Shown: positions 1 through 4,909 of the stretch, piece after piece
How positions within the stretch are numbered: position 1 is the stretch's first letter
Layout: the number at the start of each line of letters is the position of its first letter
Source: SHLQ01 sp964610745
GTDB taxonomy: Bacteria > Actinomycetota > Acidimicrobiia > Acidimicrobiales > SHLQ01
Assembly: GCA_964610745.1 (NCBI GenBank)
Contig: CAZSYL010000102.1
Span: 1 to 5,915, forward strand
Length of the DNA stretch: 5,915 bases
Reading direction: 5' to 3'
Notes under the pieces: generated by a model
Database searches by the model: none
What the model was told of the DNA's origin: nothing
The model's input: the letters and a program-made list of their open reading frames with translations, nothing else
Translations under genes and position numbers: made by a program

Positions 1-182
1 CCAAGATCAATCGGGAAACCAGCAACCGCATCATCTGGAACAGGCGCAGGAGCAGCGTCTTGTGCCCCAACCGTTACTGGTGCGACTACCAGGGTGCTGG
101 CGATTAGAACGAGTACGAGCCCGGCCCGGAAAAACCTGGACCTCTCGCGTCTCGGAGGTGCGTTTCCAGTCTTCATCTTCAT
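1..182 (-). CDS. Exported protein, N-terminal fragment only (signal peptide), cut by window edge
   Basis: An open frame runs from ATG at 182 off the left edge, giving 60 complete codons and part of a 61st, with no stop. It begins with a basic segment (PRRERSRFFR, residues 10-19), then a hydrophobic core of about 15 residues (LVLVLIASTLVVAP), then VTVGA before QDAAP, which suggests Sec signal peptidase cleavage after Ala40. A Shine-Dalgarno-like AAGGGG lies 4 nt before this ATG. A second ATG at 176 sits 10 nt from it and could be the real start. The first 21 mature residues (Pro/Ala/Asp-rich) are too few to name a family. The signal peptide aligns without gaps to that of the large exported protein at 483-3011 (17 of 34 identical from PRR), and the 5' leaders are also related, so the two genes probably belong to one co-regulated family. 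Function unknown. Confidence 0.8.
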   Translation of the reverse strand, partial: MKMKTGNAPPRRERSRFFRAGLVLVLIASTLVVAPVTVGAQDAAPAPVPDDAVAGFPIDL

Positions 183-204
183 AGGTCCCCTTGGGTTTCG
201 ACAT

Positions 205-244
205 TCAGGACGTTCCTGAGGCTCTCGATGGCAACTTAATGACG
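205..244 (-). promoter_or_regulatory. Conserved 40-bp leader element, copy 1
   Basis: The element lies 22 bp upstream of the partial exported-protein gene. It matches 3039-3078 at 33 of 40 positions with no gaps, including the blocks TCAGG, CGTTCCTGA, TGGCAAC and TAATGACG (plus-strand reading). A perfect 6-bp inverted repeat with a 3-nt loop (TCAGGA CGT TCCTGA, 205-219) would form a hairpin in the transcript. Just outside it, a self-complementary UCGA on each flank could add a short outer stem. I do not recognise it as a known riboswitch. It could be an RNA element, a protein operator or a promoter-proximal element, and the sequence alone cannot decide. Confidence 0.6.
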
Positions 245-409
245 TCTCTTTCTCACGCAGCGTAGGTACCGGTTAACAACTGAGGAACGCGTTCTTTTCG
301 TCGCTCTATGTGGTTGATTTCGCGCACTGTGGTCACTGTAGGTAGCTTCAGCATGTCATCTTGCGCAGAACGTGGGATTCGAGGTCGCACGTCTAGCCAG
401 AAAAGACAA
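245..409. other. Intergenic region between the two exported-protein genes, no gene seen
   Basis: This stretch lies between the terminator of the large exported-protein gene and the leader of the partial gene, so it should hold the partial gene's promoter. On the minus strand TACGCT (plus 259-264) fits a TANNNT -10 box 15 bp upstream of the conserved leader, but I find no convincing -35 box. Short reading frames here have no recognisable protein features. Confidence 0.35.
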
Positions 410-443
410 GTTGCCCCCGCCCGGCGAACCGGACGGGGGCAAC
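410..443 (-). terminator. Intrinsic (Rho-independent) terminator of the spondin-trefoil-propeller gene
   Basis: The inverted repeat has two 15-nt arms (410-424 and 429-443) around a 4-nt loop. In the minus-strand transcript it forms a GC-rich stem of 15 pairs, one of them a G-U, capped by a UUCG loop. It is followed at once by the U-rich run CUUGUCUUUUC. It starts 39 nt after the TAA stop of the gene at 483-3011. On the plus strand the hairpin lacks a T-tract, so it should work only for minus-strand transcription. Confidence 0.92.
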
Positions 444-482
444 CCTTGGGATTGGCGTTAGCCAAACATCACGCTTCGGTGA

Positions 483-3011
483 TTAGCCGATGCTGATGAT
501 GCCCTGGGTGTCGATCTCTGGGAGACCGTCGCTGATGATCTGGGTCTGGGTCAGGCTGCCGTCATCTTCAACGTCGAAGACGTAGATTTCGCCGGAGAGG
601 CCAGCCAGCTGGTAGAGCTGGTTGCCATCAGGGCTGACGTCAAGGTCGATGAATCCGTCGGTGGTACCAAACGTGGTCGGTCCGTCGATTGCGACACCTT
701 CCTCAGCAAAGCCGCTCGTTCCGGCTGCAGCGACAACGTCGATGAGCGTAACGGTGCCATCTGGGTTGAGCGTGAAGCTCGAGATGGTGGCGTTGATTGC
801 GTTGGAGACGTAGAACGTCGAACCGTCGTGACCGAAGTCGATCCAGCAAGCGGTGAGCTGCTGTCCGTCAGCGCCGAATGCGTTCGGTGCTGCAGGATCG
901 CCGTTGGTCGTTGCGAGGTCAGACTCGGTGATGGTCAGTCCGCCGTCAGCTGCAAGCTGGTACACGGTTACTGAACCAGCCTGGAGTGCTGGAAGCGCTG
1001 GTGGTGCACCTTCGGAGCTGAACTCACGAGCTTCAGTGACAACAACAAACTCGTTGCCGCCGATCGTCTGAACATCGAAGTCGATAGCCGATGGAAGGTT
1101 GCGACCCTCAGCGTTGCCACGCAACGTTGGGGTGCCGGTGTCGGAAAGGCTCAACGCACCGTTCGAGTCAACAGCGAACGAGTACAGCGAAGCTTCTGCA
1201 TTAGGACCGGTGAGTACTGCCGAACCAGAGGTAATCGACGAAACGAGGATCGTGTTGCCCTCGGCGTTGAAGCCAATGTTGGCAGGACGGTTGTCGAGGT
1301 CAGCCGAGTACCCGGTTGGGTACAGTGCGCCGTCGTTATCGATGCGGAAACCAACAACGTTTCCTTCATCGTTTGGCTCTCCACGTGGGCTGTCGGCGTC
1401 ACCGAATGCAAGACCGTCACGGTCGATGTTGGTAACAAAGACGTATCCGTTCTGTACAGCAATCGAGTTCGGACCAACGCCGCCAGAATCGACGACCGAG
1501 ATCAGCTCGAGGCTGAAGTCGTCGTTGATGTAGAAGGAGCTGATCGTGTCCGAGCCAGCGTTAACCGTGAGAAGGAACTGCTCGTCTTCGGTGACAACAA
1601 TCGAGTCAGCGGAGATGAGAGGGTCGAGACCCTCGCCACCATCAAACTCGGTCGAGCCGGCGCCGCCGGTCGAGAAGTTGCCCACGTGGGTGAGCGTTCC
1701 GTCTGCGCCACGAGAGAACGATGCAATCGTGTTGTCCTCGAGGTCGTTGGTGCCAGCAAATACGGCGCCAACAGCTTCTTCGATCGGAACGATCGTCCAG
1801 CTGGTTGAGGCGCCAGGCTCGGTGCCTGTGTTGACGTTGAATCCAGGACGAGTCGAGTTGAGGAGACGGCCGAACTCTTCGTTCACGATGTAGTACGAGC
1901 CATCACCTGCGTCCTCGAGCGACCAACGAATACCTTCATCGCTGGAGTCAGCAAGGCCGACGTTGTATCCGTCGCCTGCTCCGTCAGCGTCCAGGAAACG
2001 TCCGGTGTAGGCGTTCTGGATGTAGTAGGTGCCGTCGCCAGCATCGAGCAGCTGCCATGCGGTGGTGCTGTGTGGAACAGTTACGGTGTCTGCGTTTCCG
2101 AAGGCAGCTTCGAGGTAGCGACCGAACTCTCCGTCAACAAGACGGAAGGTATCAGGAGCTGCGACGTCGTCTTCGACGACGCTTCCTTCAAACAGTGGAC
2201 CAACGGCGGACTGCGTGTTGATCGAATCGCCAAGGTCGATGGTGATTCGAGCGACAACTTCGTCACCCGCAAGTGCCGACGTAACAGTGGTTCCAGCTGC
2301 GGTCTGAAGTCCGAGGAGGTTGTCGAAGCCTGGGTGAGGCGCGACAAGTCCGGTTGGGTCGTCGGTCGACTCGCCGCCATTGACACCGTCGAAGCCAAGC
2401 GAGAAGCCGGCTGCGCCCTGCGCATCGTTGACCTCTGTGCCTGAGTCGTAGAGGTCAGCTGCGGTGATCTCGATCGTGACAGGACCGGTGAAGTCACCGT
2501 TCTCGTCGAACAGTTCGTACGCGGTTGGATCTTCGTTGCCGAAGAATGCGTCGTTGGTTGGGATCAACATGGACGCGAAGGACGCGTAGCGGTAGTTCTC
2601 TGGGTTGATGACATCGATCGACCCTTGAATGACCTCACCAGGTGAGATGAACTGAACATCGCCGTTACCGACCGTGGCCTGCAGACGACCAGGTGCTGCG
2701 AACTCTGAACCGAGGAGTTCGGTGTTGCCTCCCTCAGCGAGTGCTTCGAGGCCAGGGGTTGCGCGCTCCCCAGGGTTGAACAGATCGAAGTCGCCGTTGT
2801 GAAGGCCGACCCACGCTTCGGTGAAGAAGAATCCGTCAGCAGGCTGAAGGTTCTCGAAGGTGAACTGAACAGCTTCGCCGTCAGAACCAGCTTCCTGGGC
2901 TCCAATGGTCGCTGGCGCGGTTGCCACCGTCGTTGCTGTGAGTAAGAAGGCAAGAGCAGACCCGAGTACTCGGGACCTCTTTCGCCTTGGGAGATAATTG
3001 GCGGTTGTCAT
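483..3011 (-). CDS. Exported multidomain protein: spondin domain, ricin-like beta-trefoil, seven-bladed beta-propeller
   Basis: 842 aa, stop TAA at 483-485. I chose ATG 3011 because GGAG sits 8 nt upstream and it gives a clean signal peptide (RRKRSR, hydrophobic core, TIGA before QEA; cleavage after Ala38). In-frame GTG 3035 and ATG 3032 would only add MMQNGVRY. Residues ~48-235 resemble bacterial Spondin_N domains (PF06468-like: TEAWVGLHNGDF, GERATPGLEALAEGG, SMLIPTNDAFFG, LYDSGTEVND). Residues ~287-410 form three trefoil-like repeats ending in AWQLLDAGDG, RWSLEDAGDG and SWTIVP, like ricin-type carbohydrate-binding folds. Residues ~415-842 hold seven units of a 'F.(x)n DG.L' strand pattern (blades near 416, 468, 514, 576, 640, 721, 787), as in lactonase/YVTN propellers. 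The mature part has no Lys, one Met, one Cys and a large acidic excess. It is probably secreted or surface-bound, for adhesion or glycan binding. Catalysis is unproven. Confidence 0.9.
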   Translation of the reverse strand: MTTANYLPRRKRSRVLGSALAFLLTATTVATAPATIGAQEAGSDGEAVQFTFENLQPADGFFFTEAWVGLHNGDFDLFNPGERATPGLEALAEGGNTELLGSEFAAPGRLQATVGNGDVQFISPGEVIQGSIDVINPENYRYASFASMLIPTNDAFFGNEDPTAYELFDENGDFTGPVTIEITAADLYDSGTEVNDAQGAAGFSLGFDGVNGGESTDDPTGLVAPHPGFDNLLGLQTAAGTTVTSALAGDEVVARITIDLGDSINTQSAVGPLFEGSVVEDDVAAPDTFRLVDGEFGRYLEAAFGNADTVTVPHSTTAWQLLDAGDGTYYIQNAYTGRFLDADGAGDGYNVGLADSSDEGIRWSLEDAGDGSYYIVNEEFGRLLNSTRPGFNVNTGTEPGASTSWTIVPIEEAVGAVFAGTNDLEDNTIASFSRGADGTLTHVGNFSTGGAGSTEFDGGEGLDPLISADSIVVTEDEQFLLTVNAGSDTISSFYINDDFSLELISVVDSGGVGPNSIAVQNGYVFVTNIDRDGLAFGDADSPRGEPNDEGNVVGFRIDNDGALYPTGYSADLDNRPANIGFNAEGNTILVSSITSGSAVLTGPNAEASLYSFAVDSNGALSLSDTGTPTLRGNAEGRNLPSAIDFDVQTIGGNEFVVVTEAREFSSEGAPPALPALQAGSVTVYQLAADGGLTITESDLATTNGDPAAPNAFGADGQQLTACWIDFGHDGSTFYVSNAINATISSFTLNPDGTVTLIDVVAAAGTSGFAEEGVAIDGPTTFGTTDGFIDLDVSPDGNQLYQLAGLSGEIYVFDVEDDGSLTQTQIISDGLPEIDTQGIISIG

Positions 3012-3019
3012 GTATCGGA

Positions 3020-3023
3020 CTCC
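3020..3023 (-). promoter_or_regulatory. Ribosome binding site that decides the start of the large exported protein
   Basis: GGAG on the minus strand lies 8 nt before ATG 3011. The alternative starts at 3032 and 3035 lie upstream of it and have no comparable site. Both also fall just next to the conserved leader element, supporting 3011 as the true start. Confidence 0.75.
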
Positions 3024-3038
3024 GTTTTGCATCACGCC

Positions 3039-3078
3039 TCAGGTCGTTCCTGAAGTTCTGCGTGGCAACCTAATGACG
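3039..3078 (-). promoter_or_regulatory. Conserved 40-bp leader element, copy 2
   Basis: The element lies 27 bp upstream of ATG 3011 and is the partner of 205-244 (33/40 identical, colinear). The central hairpin (3039-3053) keeps a 5-bp stem, TCAGG with CCTGA, while the inner A-T pair of copy 1 is a T-T mismatch here. The flanks differ in sequence but can also pair: in the transcript CACGC before the hairpin and GCGUG after it form a 5-bp outer stem, where copy 1 has UCGA/UCGA. Retained pairing with changed bases hints at RNA structure, but two copies are too few to prove it. Confidence 0.6.
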
Positions 3079-3286
3079 CTCTACGCGTTGGGCTATAGAC
3101 AGATGAAGAACAAAGAATTACGCCGTTCAGATGCCGTTCACACCGATTGTCGAATAGGTCCAAGGACCTATACAACCATTGGATCTGACGGGAATTTGAG
3201 AGGTCAAAATAGTCCGAAAAATGACTCGTGAAATTTGGTCTTTTGCCTGAATAAATTTAGGGAATATCTCACTCAGAGAGGTGCGA
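3079..3286. other. Upstream region of the large exported-protein gene, AT-rich, no gene seen
   Basis: This stretch separates the end of the reductase operon from the leader of the exported-protein gene. It is clearly more AT-rich than its surroundings, especially 3185-3265. On the minus strand TTGACC (plus 3202-3207) looks like a -35 box but has no good -10 partner. TATAGC (plus 3092-3097) is a possible -10 box 14 bp before the conserved leader, matching the position of the candidate in the other gene. I see no clear intrinsic terminator for the reductase operon. A short plus-strand frame across this region has no recognisable protein features. Confidence 0.4.
3154..3171. repeat. Perfect 18-bp palindrome, operator-like
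   Basis: ATAGGTCC and GGACCTAT face each other across a 2-bp AA spacer with all eight positions paired. The site lies about 140 bp upstream of ATG 3011 in a gene-free, AT-rich region. The short spacer and lack of a T-tract argue against a terminator, and symmetrical arms of this size are typical of dimeric repressor or activator sites. It could control the exported-protein gene, but the protein that binds it is unknown. Confidence 0.5.
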
Positions 3287-3859
3287 CTAGGCGCCCTTTA
3301 CGTCGGTATCCTCACGCTCGGTCACATCCGGCTTCCTCGGACGGTATCTCTGCTGGACCATTCCATTCGCGAACACTTCGGTGCTCACATGATCAAACCA
3401 TGTATGGTCGCTAAGCGCACCAAACACCTTGACTCCAGAACCGAGCGCAACCGGAAGAACCGACACAATGAGCTCGTCGAGCAGTCCGTCGTTGGCAAAA
3501 CTCGATGCGAGCTGACCGCCATCGACGTAGAGCTTCGACCAACCCCGAGTCTCGGCAAGGGCGACCACGTCGGCCGGTGAGCCGTTGAAGATCTCGCACC
3601 CCGTTTCACGATCGGGCACTTCGGCGAGCGTGCGACTCATGACCATTACTGGCTTCTCATAGGGCCACTTCTCGACGAGACCCATGACGGTCTCGAAGGT
3701 CCGACGACCCATCACCAAGGCATCGACAGAACTCATCAACTCGCCATAGCCGTAGTCGACACCCTCGAGGACGTCGAGTTCGTCGAGCCAGTCGAGCTCA
3801 TCGTTGGGACCGGCAATGAACCCGTCGAGGCTCATCCCAAGATATGCCGTGCAGTGCAC
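3287..3859 (-). CDS. Dihydrofolate reductase family protein (RibD C-terminal-like reductase)
   Basis: 190 aa; GTG start at 3859, stop TAG. Family marks in order are SLDGFIA (10-16), MGRRTFE (50-56), a VMVMSRT strand (71-77), YVDGG (111-115) and LLDELIVSVLPVALGSG (126-142). These match the stand-alone RibD_C/YyaP-type proteins (PF01872-like), which have the DHFR fold and are expected to bind NADPH. The physiological substrate of most of these is unknown and true folate reduction should not be assumed. The GTG start keeps the first beta strand (CTAYLGMSLDG) expected in the family. The in-frame ATG at 3835 would remove it and has no ribosome site. The GTG directly follows the stop codon of the upstream PPOX gene, with a weak AGAG 4 nt before it inside that gene, so translation is probably coupled. 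The charged C-terminal tail (172-190) is beyond the usual domain. Confidence 0.9.
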   Translation of the reverse strand: MHCTAYLGMSLDGFIAGPNDELDWLDELDVLEGVDYGYGELMSSVDALVMGRRTFETVMGLVEKWPYEKPVMVMSRTLAEVPDRETGCEIFNGSPADVVALAETRGWSKLYVDGGQLASSFANDGLLDELIVSVLPVALGSGVKVFGALSDHTWFDHVSTEVFANGMVQQRYRPRKPDVTEREDTDVKGA

Positions 3860-4288
3860 CTAGCTCTGGCCGCTGATCTGGCCCACGACCGACGCGGGCG
3901 TGAACCGAGCGATGAGACGGCCTTCCTCGACCATTGCCTTGCGATACTCATCCCAGTCTGGGTGAGGTCCACCAGAGATGTCCTCGTAGTACTGAACAAG
4001 CGCATCATTTGTGGCATCGTCGACGCTCATCGTGGCATTGCTCAGTTCCACCGTCCCGTCGAAGGAAAGATAGCTCCACTCATCGGGCGAGCTCAGATGG
4101 AGCACGATGCGGTTGTCTCGACGCATGTTCTTCGTCTTGGCTCGGCTCTCGGTCAGGGAGATAACGAACACACCGTCCTTGATGACATAGACGATGTCAG
4201 ACGACTGTGCCCTGCCGTCCTTGCGTAGGGTGATTAGCGCAGCGTGCTTGCGGTTGCCCGCCCATTCGAGTGCAGTTGTGAGGTCCAT
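3860..4288 (-). CDS. PPOX-class F420-dependent-type oxidoreductase
   Basis: 142 aa, full length for the split-barrel flavin/deazaflavin family related to pyridoxamine 5'-phosphate oxidase (TIGR03618-like). Visible marks are HAALITLRKDG followed by RAQSS (15-30), the cofactor-phosphate-type stretch RAKTKNMRRDNR (49-60) with VLHL, and DISGGPHPDWDEYRKAM (103-119), which is typical of the actinobacterial F420-linked branch. The likely role is two-electron reduction of a small molecule with F420H2. The substrate is unknown, and FMN or heme binding remains possible. It is the first gene of a two-gene operon with the DHFR-like reductase. ATG 4288 has no clear Shine-Dalgarno sequence, but TAACCT lies 6 nt upstream, which would place transcription start at or next to the ATG (possible leaderless mRNA). 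Confidence 0.92.
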   Translation of the reverse strand: MDLTTALEWAGNRKHAALITLRKDGRAQSSDIVYVIKDGVFVISLTESRAKTKNMRRDNRIVLHLSSPDEWSYLSFDGTVELSNATMSVDDATNDALVQYYEDISGGPHPDWDEYRKAMVEEGRLIARFTPASVVGQISGQS

Positions 4289-4381
4289 TCGCTTAGGTTA
4301 ACCATGGCGTCTTCCGGTCGCCGTGAAAAAAGTTGATGTTCCGCGACGGAGAACGATCAGCCCGCTCGTTGTTGGAGATGT
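4289..4381. promoter_or_regulatory. Divergent promoter region between the reductase operon and the sigma-factor operon
   Basis: This 93-bp gap separates two genes pointing away from each other, so it must carry both promoters unless they lie inside the genes. For the minus strand, TAACCT (plus 4295-4300) fits a TANNNT -10 box, but the -35 position (CGGCGA) is poor. For the plus strand I find no convincing sigma-A or ECF-type -35/-10 pair. The imperfect symmetry GTTC-N9-GAAC (4338-4354) may be a binding site. GGAG at 4374-4377 is the ribosome site of the sigma gene, 4 nt before its ATG. Confidence 0.6.
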
Positions 4382-4909
4382 ATGGAGCGCACAGCTGTAG
4401 TCGAAGGAGATCCCACTCCGAGTCGCTTGTCCGAGATCTATGACGACGCTCTGCCCAAGGTCTACAGCTACCTGCGCGCTCGGTGCGGTTCGGTCGAACT
4501 CGCCGAGGAACTTACTTCGGCGACCTTCGTGCAAGCCGCCCTGGAATGGTCGAAAGGAAGTCCGATCGAGATCTCGATCGGCTGGCTCATCACGGTTGCT
4601 CGAAACAAGCTCATCGATCACTGGCGTCATCTCGCAGTTGTCGACCGCTCACTGACGCTTTTGGAAGGCGGAGCTGTTGACTCGGTCGACCCCTGGGATG
4701 CCGTACTCGATCAGGCGCGCGCCCAAGACGTACTAGCTGAACTCGCACCTCATTACCGCGGCGTGCTCACCTTGCGCTATCTCGATGACCTTTCCGTCCG
4801 CAGATGCGCCGATCTGCTCGGCCGCACCGTCCACAGCACAGAGAGTCTGCTGGTGCGAGCAAGAACCGCTTTCAGAGACGCCTACGAACTGACGGGAGGC
4901 CAGCCATGA
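4382..4909 (+). CDS. RNA polymerase sigma factor, ECF (sigma-70 group 4) type
   Basis: 175 aa. Region 2 spans about residues 16-84 (LSEIYDDALPKVYSYLRAR, AEELTSATFVQAALEW, then GWLITVARNKLIDHWR, the -10-recognition helix). After an acidic linker, region 4 spans about 114-167 (LAPHYRGVLTLRYLDDLSV, then CADLLGRTVHSTESLLVRARTAF, the helix-turn-helix for the -35 box). The length and the lack of regions 1 and 3 fit the ECF group. The start is ATG 4382 with GGAG 4 nt upstream; the nearby ATG at 4378 is out of frame. The stop overlaps the next start as ATGA, so the two products are probably made together. No zinc-binding or membrane anti-sigma gene follows within the window, so the DUF3291-VOC protein is the only visible candidate partner. 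The target promoters are unknown. Confidence 0.93.
   Translation: MERTAVVEGDPTPSRLSEIYDDALPKVYSYLRARCGSVELAEELTSATFVQAALEWSKGSPIEISIGWLITVARNKLIDHWRHLAVVDRSLTLLEGGAVDSVDPWDAVLDQARAQDVLAELAPHYRGVLTLRYLDDLSVRRCADLLGRTVHSTESLLVRARTAFRDAYELTGGQP

Noticed and set aside
205..219. Guanidine-II (mini-ykkC)-like hairpin with an ACG loop
   Set aside because: That class needs two hairpins with ACGR tetraloops. Only one hairpin is present per copy and the loop rule fails when the two copies are compared.
452..465. Small hairpin TTGGC-GTTA-GCCAA between the stop codon and the terminator
   Set aside because: It has only 5 bp and no T-tract. The much stronger terminator at 410-443 accounts for transcription ending here.
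1881..2045. DNA-level repeat (DAGDG-T/S-YYI coded at 2013-2045 and 1881-1913)
   Set aside because: It is explained by the repeated units of the beta-trefoil domain, not by a separate repeat element.
2070..2444. Plus-strand open frame of 124 codons antisense to the exported-protein gene
   Set aside because: It lies wholly opposite the spondin and trefoil coding sequence, shows no recognisable domain and is explained by the codon pattern of the real gene.
3012..3035. Longer start (GTG 3035 or ATG 3032) for the large exported protein
   Set aside because: There is no ribosome site upstream. The GGAG site lies downstream of these codons and correctly spaced for ATG 3011. The extra residues would only lengthen the N-terminus of a good signal peptide.
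3854..4228. Plus-strand open frame of 124 codons antisense to the PPOX gene
   Set aside because: The PPOX reading on the other strand has clear family motifs; this frame has none.
4804..4905. Upstream extension of the DUF3291-VOC frame from ATG 4804
   Set aside because: The extra 34 residues are Arg-rich shadow translation of sigma region 4. ATG 4906 overlaps the sigma stop and starts with the recognised MTDPFD head.
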